Shown piece after piece: positions 45,757 through 57,060 of a stretch of 64,000 bases of DNA (positions are counted from its first letter, which is position 1; the number at the start of each line of letters is the position of its first letter). A program made the position numbers and the translations under genes. This DNA comes from Hermatobates lingyangjiaoensis (lineage: Eukaryota; Arthropoda; Insecta; Hemiptera; Hermatobatidae), in contig JAPFBL010001928.1 of NCBI GenBank assembly GCA_026182355.1, positions 5,969,501-6,033,500 on the forward strand, given 5' to 3'. The notes beneath the pieces were generated by a model, which saw nothing but the letters and a program-made list of their open reading frames with translations, did not search any database and was not told where the DNA came from.

Positions 45757-45870
45757 ACCAATTGTAGGTTTCATTAAAGACGCATTCGTCGAAACCTTGT
45801 CAGTCATTTCGATTTCAAATACCCCGAATTGTCCATGAATCTTCTGATAGTTAATCGCTTCTCAATTCTA
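45757..45870 (+). repeat. dispersed repeat, copy 1
   Basis: GACGCATTCGTCGAAACCTTG...AATACCCCGAATTGTC...AATCTTCTGATAGTTAATC is found again at 48206-48300. The GACGCATTCGTCGAAAC start has a short stem and GAAAC like the hammerhead families, but no catalytic box is seen. Confidence 0.7.
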
Positions 45871-48205
45871 TATAGTTATGTAAGAACCTTTCACATTTCT
45901 GGTATGCAGGAATACCATATACAAGTATAGGATGTGAACTGTTCTTCATAAGCATGTTTCATATCTGTTAAGATTTTGATGCTTTGCAAACGTAAACCAT
46001 AACGTTTAAACTATAAATGGTTAACATACTATTATAATACGAGTAGCAAGATTTAATGATTTTTTTTTTAATACAAGCCTACAGTGTTTCCTCATTTTTA
46101 TTCCATTTTTTCTAAATGTTAGGCAGAATTCATTACTAAATAGTTTTGATTCGATTATTTGTATATCTTTATGTCTGAAATGTGTAACTGCATAAACATA
46201 TTGAATGCTAAATACATACGGCTTAGTAACATCAGAAGGATTTGGTTTAGCGCTAAACGGTCTCCAAAGCTAAGCAATTAATATAATTGTTATAATTGCG
46301 GTTTATTGGAAGTTATGTCTAATGGGGGTGTATAAATAGAATTGGATTGAGAAGGGATTGGAGAGGGTGGTTTCCTGGCCACCAGGAGCCTTTGGAAGTG
46401 GTCCAAGAGTCAGGCCGATATATCGCCAACCCTAACATCTGTTTTTGTTCTTCTGCGGCTACTATACAAGCCTAATTACTGGCCGCATATAGCTCTAGTC
46501 TTAATTAGTTCTTGGTATATCACTCGCTTTATCTGATCTATCCATTCTTTTACGACCCTCATCCGAACTCCTTAAAAAATACTACAAATCATCCATTCTA
46601 TATCTATTTTAATATGTTAAAATTTAAAATCCGATTAAAATTCTATCTAAAAGTCCTAAATTCTACAATTAATAATACTTTATAATAAACAATTAATATT
46701 TATTTTTATTTATTATAACAAAAGTTTATAATGGTACTATTTATGCTAGTCCGAATAATATAAACATAATAGTGGTATCATATATAGACATAGTGGTTAG
46801 CATGCATGTCAATTGTCGTCAAGTTTCATATAAAGGTAGAAAATTTTGTAAATTCAGTCTCATGGAGAGGATTTAAAGCCTTTTTTAAAAGTGCCTCAAA
46901 CATACTATAAAATCACGATAGAATAGCATGATACCTCATAACAGAATAACCTTTACCCCCATTATAGAGTGAACAGTAGGAAGAGCCAGCCAGTAGGCTG
47001 TGGAGCACTCGTCTCTATAGCACAAATCAAAGTGTAAGCGCTTTAAAAGTCCAACTGTTTGACACCAAATAGGGTCAAATAATCTGATGAGTCGTGGAAG
47101 GAACTGTGAGGCACAGTATTAGTCAGGAGTCATCATACAATCATTTCAACTAATAATATTATTACTAATACAACTTCGTGTTAATATTAATAAAACAATT
47201 AACTGATGTTATTATAATACATTATCTTGAATAATATTACATTCTTAAAATAATCATTAAAGTTATTAGTACATTTATAATTATTGCCCTTTACCTTTTT
47301 TCAATATCATATTAGTCTAATATAAATTATTATCATACAACCTAGGTATTAGATAGCTATGGATAAAATGTTTGTTAGTTTTTAATTATTTAATAAATAT
47401 GAAATATTTTGCAAAAAAGAAAAAGCTTCAGGGAATGGGTGATAGCCTCCACTCTGCAATGTTCGTAGTATTCAGTATATTATGTGTTCCTTCTTTCGTT
47501 TATCAGCGACTAATAAACACTTGACGCAAGATTAAGTTATTTCTGAGGAATATGTTACTGACTTTACTTTCTCTCGAGATACTAGTAATTTTTTATTTTT
47601 TTTTTTTTGAATTATTATGTTGAAACTAGTGACCGATTTCTGGATTAGTGAAATATCTATTAAAGAAAAAAATGGATTAGCTTTCTAATGATTATAGTGC
47701 ATTTCATTTAGGATTAATGACAAAACTAAACTAATTGAAGACAAAGTTCATAAGATTACTGAGATATTCTCATTTTAGTTGTATACTTGTACAAAAACTT
47801 GTGCCTTGGTCTCCTGGGTAATTCCTCCATCAAAGATGAAGGAATAAACAGCCAGTTTCAAGCCTGCACAATCTCAGGTACTCGTTAAAAATTCCTAGTT
47901 TAACAAACCTCAGTTAGGAAAAATTTAGTACTCGTGATTTAAATCAAACCGGTAACATCAACCATGGGGCGGCAATACACTCCCCTGAGAAATCAGCACT
48001 CAGAGATTTACTAACCCTTCCATTAGGGATGAAAAAATCTGCAATAGTCCGCATTAAACATTACTGTCAGTACACCAAAAATAATAAACAACAAACATTT
48101 ATTTAATTAATTTTTTTTTACTTTTGGGACTACCTGTAGCCAATTGTAATAAAAATTTAATTTAATAGATTTAATTGCATCAGTTAATAAGTTAATAATA
48201 TTTAA
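45871..48205. other. unassigned sequence
   Basis: A GC-richer stretch at 46240-46520 has no coding signal. ATAGTGGTTAGCATGC at 46788-46803 resembles a tRNA A box, but no B box follows at the right distance. No gene. Confidence 0.4.
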
Positions 48206-48300
48206 TGCATTAGACGCATTCATTGAAATCTTGTCAGTTATTTCGATACCGAATACCCCGAATTGTCAAGAATCTTCTGATAGTTAATCCTTCTCGATTA
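48206..48300 (+). repeat. dispersed repeat, copy 2
   Basis: Second copy of the repeat at 45757, somewhat diverged, with the same block order and the same AATACCCCGAATTGTC core. Confidence 0.7.
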
Positions 48301-48589
48301 ACTATTATTGAAGCTATTCAATGACTAATATTCATAATAAAACGACATTAGCGTTAAATTAAATTATATCATTCAGTGAAATTAACAGCCCTCAAATTTA
48401 TGAAAAAATATTACTAATAATATATCCAAAACTCATTAATGGAACTATATATAAAATAAAGAAATTAGTGACGTAAAATGAAGCATAACTGCCGGTTTAT
48501 TAAATTTCAATCAGTTATTTATAACCAATTTTGTTTTTATGATCATTTGAAACTGATAATAAATTAAAAACAAATATTGTGAATAGCTC
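48301..48589. other. AT-rich sequence
   Basis: Nothing recognised. Confidence 0.3.
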
Positions 48590-49110
48590 TTTTGTTTGGT
48601 TGAAATTGTATTGTATTATAAGCAAGATACAGCAATCATTAAAAAAAAATTTAATTTACATGTTTTGATATTTCATTCATTCCATTTTGAATGTTTTTTT
48701 TTATCGATGATGTTTGTTAAATGTGTATTCAGAAGAAGATATGGTGCCGGTCACTCACATATTTTTGAACCAAATCAAATTTTATCAAAAAAAAAAAAAA
48801 GTTTTATAATGTTAACTGCTGTATAAATTTTTGCGAAATTTTTTCATGGGAAAGTTACTTTTTTTGCTGAATATGCAATTTTAAATAACATTTTTTTTTT
48901 CTCCTTGACTATTAAATCTTGGAAATGGTATGACTATTAGTACGTTTACTGAAAATATCATTAGAATTTTTCAAGAAAAAGTAAGGTCACTTTTATGTTA
49001 AACTGTAAACAAAATTAACTTATGGCTTATTCTTGAAACTACTGGACACTATACTGGTCATACTGTTAAAGAGATCATAATGAAGTTATATCAAAAAATA
49101 CATCCTACTG
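48590..49110 (+). repeat. family T, diverged 5' part
   Basis: TGTATTATAAGCAAGATACAGCAATCATT in place of the terminal hairpin, then TTTACATGTTTTGA and ATCGATGATGTTTG. Later blocks include ATTTTTGAACCAAATC, GGGAAAGTTACTTTTTTTGC and TGAAGTTATATC. Old copy with no GT tract. Confidence 0.65.
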
Positions 49111-50336
49111 GGAAGAAAAACTATAATTTTTTGTTTAAAATGTTTTAACGTAAACAGATATTAGATCATTTTACGAACTTATAAAATACATACATACTGA
49201 AATAATACTGAAATAACAATACATACATATTGTTTATCACTTAAAAACTAACTATAAAAAATTATGATTGATTGGTGAGAAAATTCTACCTACATTCAGC
49301 ATATAAGAAAAAAGAAATCAAGAAATATTGACCTTGTTGGTATAACTTCAAAAACTCGAAACTCAACTTGGAATATTGGTAATCTACTAACGTACAACTT
49401 ATACATGTTTGACGCGTTTACATTTTTTTTTTTTATCATAACTCCCGAAAAACAGAATTCTTACTAAAATATTTGATAAAAGAATTTTAAGATAATTTAA
49501 AGAATTAATACAACAAGAAATAAGAATAAAAATTTTTGAAACATAAAAACATCACATCAACCATGGATTGTTAGTATGATGGTTTCCGAGTGTCACAGAT
49601 GGTTAACTATGACACAGATAGTGTCACAGATAGTGACAGATAGATAAAGCACTGCAGTCATTCTATAAGAGCAAGCCTAGCCATCTTCATGTTGGACATT
49701 AAGATTGTTAAAGTATTAAAGATGCAGTAACACAAAAGCTATTTTGTTGTACTTCTTGGCAAATCTCCTACTAATTTTATAACACTTTTCGGTGAATAAT
49801 GAAACTTATAATTTAATTCTGGTATTGTCTTACTATGACATTTAGCAAAAATACCATATTAAATAGGTATAATTGCACTAAAAATGATAACTATTTAATT
49901 CCATCCACCATAGCATAGCAAGAACCATGATTCTGATTGTTTTAAAACTAAAGAAATGGATATTGCCACATTAAAACAAGACATTGAATTGATCACCCAT
50001 GACTTTAATAATACTTCACTTTAGAGCTTAATATTAGGTCTTCACTAAAGACATATTAAAATAAAGCCAGAAGTAAGATGACTCAACGATATTAATTATA
50101 CGTTTATTTATAGTAAAGTTGAGTGCAGTCAATTCCAGATTTTGTATAGAAAATTTCACATTAATTAGAATTAGTTATAATTAAATGGTTTTTAATTATA
50201 TCTTCAAATAAACTTATATTAATAAATTATAATGATAATTGGTTAATCAGTGTTATGATAACATTAAATATAAATTACTTCTAATTGATTACTAACATTG
50301 AACTCATGTATTTTAATTTGATTAAGATTAAGGTAA
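49111..50336. other. AT-rich sequence, no gene seen
   Basis: A local repetition of CACAGATAGTG words occurs at 49593-49645. Nothing else recognised. Confidence 0.4.
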
Positions 50337-52375
50337 AAAAAATCTGGAGTGGCCTACACTCAACTTTACTATAAGTAAACTTAATATCAAACTTCTTGGG
50401 TATATAATATATAATGTCTCATTTAAGTATAATATAATCGTCTAAAAGGGAGATGTTTATTAGTCTTTCATTCCTGAAGTAGTACAGATAGTGATTGATA
50501 CACTTTTTTTGTATGTCACACAATTAACAGTTATACAATCATTAGTATAACTACAGCAGTAATAACATTATAAAAAGTAAATTAAAAATTTGCTTGTACG
50601 AAATAATTTCCTACAAGAAAGCATGGCTTTTGCTCCAATAGCCAGTGGATCTCTTACATAGTTTATCTGACCTCCTTCTACATTTAATACTTAAGACAAA
50701 TTTTCCCATTTAAAAATTAAAAATATTTTAAGTATATTAAAAGCACTACAAATTTTTTGACTGAAATGTCAAAGATATGTAAGTAAAAATGTCGTTTTAA
50801 GATAATTTTTAATTTAAGATGTAGGTTAATTTCATTTATTATTATTAAAAGAATTTTTTTTAATTCTGAATAATGTTCTACATTTTTAGTCTTTTATCAA
50901 ATTATTATACTGGAAATTTTATGGCATGCTAGAGTTTTTTAAAAACTCACTTTTCTTTCCCTTAGTCAAAAATCATAAAAATCCAATTTACTCTGAGCGA
51001 ATGTTATTTTTTCTCACGTGCTGTACTCTACACTTTGTTGTAAATGTATATTGAGAAAAAATATGTTGGTAAATAGCGACTTTTGTATTTTCAAATCAAG
51101 TTCGAAGCCGACTTTTCTGTACAATTTTAAATTTAAAAGCTGGAAGCTTGAAATTTTTAAGTATAATGCTATGAACTATTAGACAAGAATAGTGAAAAAA
51201 TGGATATTAGTCGATAACATAGAAGGTCTCTTACGTTCATTCCACGAACTTCAGTATTAACCAAAAATAATGTCATTCATAAACATAAAAAAATCAGCAT
51301 CTGATATTAATCCTTGTAGAATGTTGCAACATGTAGATCGATTAGAACATTTTGTTAGACAAACTCATCATACCATGAAAAGAATCAGAAATTATATGTT
51401 TAATATGCTCTATGTTCGTTGAATTTTTACATATAAGAATTATATTCTTTTTATATCACATATAAGTCGTTAAAACATTTCAAAATTTTCATTATATCTA
51501 TAAACATTATATTATTTCGGTCAATTCACTCAAATAATTTCTAAGTCAACGTAAACATTGTAAAAAAATATTAAAAATTCGACAAGTATAGCAGGTGATC
51601 CATTAGTCTGGATAAACAAACAGTTTTTATAGCTTTATTGCACTTTGCCATGATTGAACTTTCATGGTTTTTTTTCTAAATTACTAAATTTTTGTTCCGT
51701 ATTTGGTAAAATTTTCATGGTTCCTTAATGAGCCGTTTAACGTTAAAAAAACATTTTCTGAAAACAGAAATCGTACTGTAACGCCCCATTAGCGAATGTA
51801 ATTTTGAAAAAAATATCTCAACTCATTCTCCATACAATGATCTATTTTTAGGTATTGTTTGATTTTGATCGGTCATACGGCATGGCTTGTATGGCTCTCT
51901 TAAGCTTTGAGATTGAATTCAAGTTCTAATTTTTACATTTTATTGAAAAAAAATATTTGCAGTTTTTTAAATTTTGAATATTTTTCTTTTATTGCATTTG
52001 TAACCTCAAAGATAGTGCCAACATTTCAAAACAAATGTTAGGAGTTTAGGAGAAAAAAATGTTGTCTATAAACAGGTTTTTGGCAAAAAAAGTGACTTTC
52101 CCATCATGCATAATTCTTCCCAAACAATAGGGATCATCTATACTATGATAGGGCCCATTTTTGTGTAAAATATCAACTTGATCCATCAAAGATTCTGGAC
52201 CGTAGCATGGTAATAAGCAATGCTAACACACTCACCCACCCACCCACACAAAGACATCATCAAAAAACTTCATAAAACAACCTCTGGGACCTCAAAACAT
52301 GTAATTCTGTCAAAACCTCAAGATCGAATTTTTCATAATCACTATACTTTACTTATAGTAAAGTAAAAATTGATA
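50337..52375 (-). repeat. family T, longest copy
   Basis: About 2.04 kb bounded by AATCTGGAGTGGCCTACACTC on the left and the terminal hairpin ACTTTACTTATAGTAAAGT on the right (52348-52366). A matching hairpin (ACTTTACTATAAGTAAAC) lies near the left end at 50365-50382, so both ends carry ACTTTAC/GTAAAGT stems with a five-base loop. The order of blocks matches 57061-58709 in reverse, but about 400 bases at 51010-51450 are unique to this copy. No open frame is meaningful. The terminal inverted hairpins and copy number suggest a non-autonomous DNA transposon; superfamily unknown. Confidence 0.8.
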
Positions 52376-52761
52376 ATAAAACGACATTTAACAGCCTGTA
52401 TTAGAAAATAGGAAAACCCTCATGTATTCTTCTACAACAGAAGGTTGTCAACCTCAAATTTCAGTAAGGCAAAATTGAATAGTGAAGTAAAGTCAGGAGC
52501 CATATTTAATATTTATTGAAAAATTAAATGCAACTGATATGGAATGTTCATCCTTTTCATATGTAAACAAACCTTAGTTTTGCTTAAACACAAATAAATG
52601 TCGTATTCAAACAAAAACACAGATCTGGTATTCATTTCTTATTTTAATAAATAAAGTATGTTTCTCCCCATATCCTTTCAAGTTCCTTTTCAAACTAAAC
52701 CTTTTTCAAAGCCAACAACAAAAGAACCAAAATTAAAAATGACATTTAATAAAAATCCAAC
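52376..52761. other. AT-rich sequence
   Basis: Nothing recognised. Confidence 0.3.
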
Positions 52762-52875
52762 TATTAATATATATATGTAAACTATATTCACAAAAAAGAA
52801 CACACAGAAATGAAACAGAAACTCACTGCTATATTTTGATGGCTTCGTCATCAGGAAAATAGATGTGAATCACTC
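52762..52875 (-). repeat. H3-like single arm with (TA)n
   Basis: A short (TA)n at 52767-52777, then on the minus strand CCTGATGACGAAGCCATCAAAATATAGCAGTGAGTTTCTG. It follows the H3 arm layout (CTGATGA, stem, AAATAT, GTGAGTT) with different stem II bases, and GAAA reads CAAAA. AGAAACAC-type flanks also match H3. Dead core. Confidence 0.6.
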
Positions 52876-53300
52876 TGAAGACTGGTAACAACTCAGTGAT
52901 CTATAAATATATCACAAACATGAATATCCTAAAACAAAAATCATATATCATAAACAAAAAATATATATCATAAACAAATATACTGAAGTAAGTTAAGAAA
53001 AATGTTTTAAACATCTTGAAGTTTATTCGGTAATTACTAAAATAAAACAAATCCAATTTTAATAATTTTAAAAGGAAATTATTACTATAAATAAACTTTT
53101 ATTTTGCTGAATTACCTTTAAAAAATTCATTATTTTCATTAAAACAAATGCTCAAATAATCAAAATAAAGTGTTAAAAAGTCTAGAAATTAGAGAAATTT
53201 GGCAAATTACTTCTTTAATAAACATGATATAGGATTAAATTTAGTTTAAACACATTTAAAAACTAATTTCATAGATACTTAAATAGTTTTTATATAATTG
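52876..53300. other. AT-rich sequence
   Basis: Nothing recognised. Confidence 0.3.
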
Positions 53301-53965
53301 TGTTGATATAATTTTTAATAATAAACATTTCATAATATCAAAATTATTAATATGATTGATCATATATAGAAACTACAGTTTCAAAGTATGAAAAAAAATA
53401 TGTGATAATGCAGAATGAACCAAAAGTAAGTTTACAATTGCCCAAATCTTTTCTTTGCTACATAAAGATTTCAATTGGTGAACAATATAATACAAGTATT
53501 AAATTAATACTAAATTCAAATGGATATTAAATTTATATTAGAAGTTAGAAAAGAACAGAGTAAATTAGTTGAAATTAAATACAATATATGAATGTTGAAT
53601 TGAACTATTGAGGTTTTTAGCAAGAGGAATTAGTATGAAATTAGTAAATAACTTAATTAATCTACCAATAGGAAGAAATATGACATTATAACAGATTGAA
53701 CAACCTATCATTTAGTGTTGATATAATTTTTAATAATAAACAATTCATAATGTCAAAATTATAAATGTGACTATATATAGAAACTACAGTTTCAAAATAT
53801 TAAAAATTTTCAATGAATTTAACAACTATATGATAACAAAGAATGAACCAAAAGTAAGTTTACAGTTACCCAACTCTTTTCATTGCTTCATAATGATTTC
53901 AATTGGTAAACAATTATAATACAGGTAAAAGAAATGGATGTTAAATTAATATTGGAAGTTGTAAA
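53301..53965 (+). repeat. diverged local duplication, about 250 bp, offset about 415 bp
   Basis: 53301-53560 and 53716-53965 share blocks TGTTGATATAATTTTTAAT, ATATATAGAAACTACAGTTT, GAATGAACCAAAAGTAAGTT and GATTTCAATTGGT in the same order. The copies differ by substitutions and an insertion. The sequence between them is not shared. Confidence 0.8.
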
Positions 53966-54379
53966 ATGCTGAGCTTGTTCTATGGACAAGGTTATTGTAG
54001 CCATGGTTTTAGTCCTGTATTATGTTCTCATATTTTTTCTAAATCAGTTTTAGTTAACGTAATTTTCCATTATATGATTATAAAGAATGATTTTTATTTA
54101 TTAATTAAAAGAATATGCCAGTAATTAGTAAAATGAACGTTAAATGATACATCATTACATTGTATAACAAAATTAATACTAATAACTGAATTGAAATAGT
54201 TAATTGTATTAAACATGAAACAACTATAATCATAAAAACAATGATAACTATTATTGAATTCAAACTGTAAGAGTTACACATAATATTAGAAAGTAATATA
54301 TTCCATTAAACTTTAATAATTTAAAATGAAATTCTAATTATTTCAATAATTTATTTCTGGTAGGCTATTTGTTTGACAT
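53966..54379. other. AT-rich sequence
   Basis: Nothing recognised. Confidence 0.3.
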
Positions 54380-55150
54380 TTTGATAAATAACGAACACAT
54401 TATTCTGTATTTTTAATTAATTTGACACATTGTATATAAATATAGGTATGTATTATTGATTTTAATATAATTTTTTTTAAAGAAAGGACGCTAACCTATA
54501 ACTGAAGTAGCCATTTGGTTAAACATAATCACTAAGAAATTGTCATCTAATTATTTATTTATTATTATTATTATTATTGAACTAATTTATTGTTAAAAAT
54601 ATACCTACAAATAGTTGCAGAAACGGTCGTACTTACGATTTGTTTAAATATTCAGGAATATTGTTCTTTTCAGAGAATAATATTTCATTATGGCGGATGT
54701 ATTAGAACACTACTGAGTCGTATTCTGAACTGACAAATCACAGTGCATGATGTGCATGACTTGCACATGACGTCATAGGTCAAATGATGACAGCAACATC
54801 ATTTCAATACGTCATTTATTGGTTCACTTAATCACTTTAAATAAAACACTATTTTACTTGTTTTCTTTAAGGAAATATATCGAATGACTATATTACTATA
54901 TATATATTATATATTACTATATAGTTCAATGTACATAAAGAAACGTAAAGAATCTTCTCTGCGTTTCTTTATGTACACTGAACTGTATTTGTCCATTTCG
55001 GATCGTATTTTCATCAAAAAAGTATATATTACTATATTATATACTATACTATATATACTATATTATATATACTATTTGATAAATAACGAGCACATTATTC
55101 TGTATTTTAAATTAATTTGTCATATTGTGTGTTAAATATAGTGTATGTTG
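54380..55150 (+). repeat. second local duplication, 80 bp, flanking a hairpin element
   Basis: TTTTGATAAATAACGAACAC...TTATTCTGTATTTTTAATTAATTTG (54380-54445) recurs at 55073-55135 with few changes. The two copies bracket the H4-like hairpin at 54923. They could be a segmental duplication or the ends of a larger unit. Confidence 0.6.
54923..55010. repeat. H4-like short hairpin with tail
   Basis: AGTTCAATGTACATAAAGAAACG (54923) and its complement (to 54984) form a hairpin around a short loop. These are the outer ends of the H4 arms (AGTTCAATATAAACAAAGAAAC), without the ribozyme. The tail GTCCATTTCGGATCGTATTT at 54991-55010 matches the H4 tail at 16390. TA-rich DNA lies on both sides. Another core-less derivative. 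Confidence 0.75.
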
Positions 55151-55317
55151 TTATTAGTTATAATACACAAATCAATATAGTACTATAGAAATACTATAAC
55201 TATAACTTAATATACTATACTATATTACTATATATATGGATATTCATGATTTCTTTTCTTGACCCAATATTTATATGATGTAATTTTTTTTGAGGGTTGA
55301 GGTCTAATGATTTTAGT
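55151..55317. other. AT-rich sequence
   Basis: Nothing recognised. Confidence 0.3.
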
Positions 55318-55370
55318 CCTAGTCCTTTTGCCGACGCTTCGACATATATTTATGTCATCTTCAGGACTAC
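55318..55370 (-). ncRNA. degenerate Penelope-type hammerhead
   Basis: Minus strand: CUGAAGA (complement of 55358-55364), one extra U, a perfect GACAUA/UAUGUC stem II, then GAAG where GAAA is needed and GCGUCGGC. AGUC before the core could pair with GACU after it. The A-to-G change at the stem III base suggests it is inactive. Confidence 0.5.
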
Positions 55371-55512
55371 CACATGATTGTTTTACAATTACCACTACTA
55401 TTTTGGTTATTTATTACATTTTACATGTACAGAAACAGAAAGGAATTGATTCATAAATCAGTTATTTCGACTATGGATTTTTTTCACATTGACATAAGGA
55501 TATTGATATAAG
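55371..55512. other. AT-rich sequence
   Basis: Nothing recognised. Confidence 0.3.
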
Positions 55513-57020
55513 TATATGATTATTAGTCTTTCATTCCTGAGGTAGTACAAATAGTGATTGAAGGACATATCAATATATAAGCTTAATTTTGTACATCAAA
55601 CAGCTGATGCAAATAATTTCATTAGTATAACTACAGCAGTAATAATATTTTTGAAAATCCAAAGTGAACATTTCTTGATACGAAATATTCTCCTACAAGA
55701 GAACATGGCTTTTGTTCAAATAGCCAGTGGATTTCTTACATCGTTTACTTGACATCCTTCTACATTGAATATTAAAGTAAAATTTTCAAATTTAAAAAAG
55801 GAAAATACCCTTATTTGCTCTGAAAAAATCATACACAGCAAAGAAAAAGTTGTTTTAAGGTGATTTATAATTAAAGATGTACGATAATTACATTAATTAA
55901 TCTCTAAACAAAAGATTTCAATTTTGAATTATCTTTTATATTTTTGGTTTTTTATAGAATTATTATACTGGAAAATTTATGGCTTCTTAGTATTTAATAA
56001 GATTATTTTCCTTCCCCTTTGTCAAATAACATATATACGAATTTTTTCTGAGTGAGTGTTATCATTTTCCTGCACAATATTATTCCTCTTACATCTCATA
56101 TAAGTCAATAAACAATTTAAATTGTTCCTTTATAAATATCAATTTTATGTCAGTGGATTCGCTCAAAAAATTTCTAAGTCAATGTAAACAATGTAAAAAA
56201 ATGTAAAAAAATAGACAAGTATAGCAGGTGATCTCTTAGTCTAAGATAAACAAACAGTTTTTATAGCGTTATTGCTCTTTTCCGTAATTGAAACCTCATG
56301 ATTTGTTTTTTATGAATTGCTAATTTTTTGTTCATTTTTGGTCAAATTTTCATTATTTTTTAATGAGCCGTTTAGCGTCAAAAAAACATTTTCTGAAAAC
56401 AGAAATCGTACTGTAACGCCTCTTTAGCGAATGTAATTTTGCAAAAAAATATCTCAACTCATTCTCTACATAATATTCTATTTTTAGGCATAGTTTCATT
56501 TTGATCCGTCAAACGGTATGGCTTGTATCGCTCTCACAAGGTTTGAGATTGAATTATAAGTCAAAATTTTTACATTTTATTGAAAAAAAAATATTTCCTG
56601 TTTTTTAAAATTCTCAATATATTTTTCGTTTGTTTCATTTGTAACTTCAAAGATAATGTCAAACTTTCAATACTCTAGGGTTATCAGTTTAGGAGAAATA
56701 AATGTTTTCTAAAAAACAGTTTTTGGCAAAAAAAGTGACTTTCCCATCATGCATAATTCTTCCCAAACAATAGGGATCTTCTTCCCTATGAGGCCCATTT
56801 TTGTGTAAAATATCAACTTGATCCATCAAAGATTCTGGACCGTAGCGTGGTAACAAGCAATGCTAACACACGCACCCACCCACTCACGCACCCACACACA
56901 TACAGACATCATCGAAAAAACTTCATAAAACGACTCTTCTAGGACCTCAAAACATGTAATTCCGTCAAAACCTCGAGATCGAATTTTTTCACGATCACTA
57001 TACTTTACTTATAGTAAAGT
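55513..57020 (-). repeat. family T, left arm of giant inverted repeat
   Basis: About 1.5 kb, reverse complement of 57061-58570. The inner end is the terminal hairpin ACTTTACTTATAGTAAAGT at 57002-57020; the outer end is lost. It lacks the 400-base block present in the copy at 50337. It holds (read inversely) the GT/GGGTG block at 56869-56905 as CACCCACCCA words. Confidence 0.85.
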
Positions 57021-57060
57021 AAAAATCTAAAAATTAATAGAAGTGTAACTTATTTTATAC
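57021..57060. other. 40-bp spacer of the inverted repeat
   Basis: AT-rich spacer between the two T arms, without recognisable structure. Confidence 0.7.

Noticed and set aside
46786..46803. A-box-like TAGTGGTTAGCATGC
   Set aside because: No B box downstream; a single 15-base match is not enough.
47078..47110. CTGATGAGTCGTGGAAGGAAC as a possible hammerhead
   Set aside because: CTGATGAG is present but there is no stem II partner and no GAAA in the right place.
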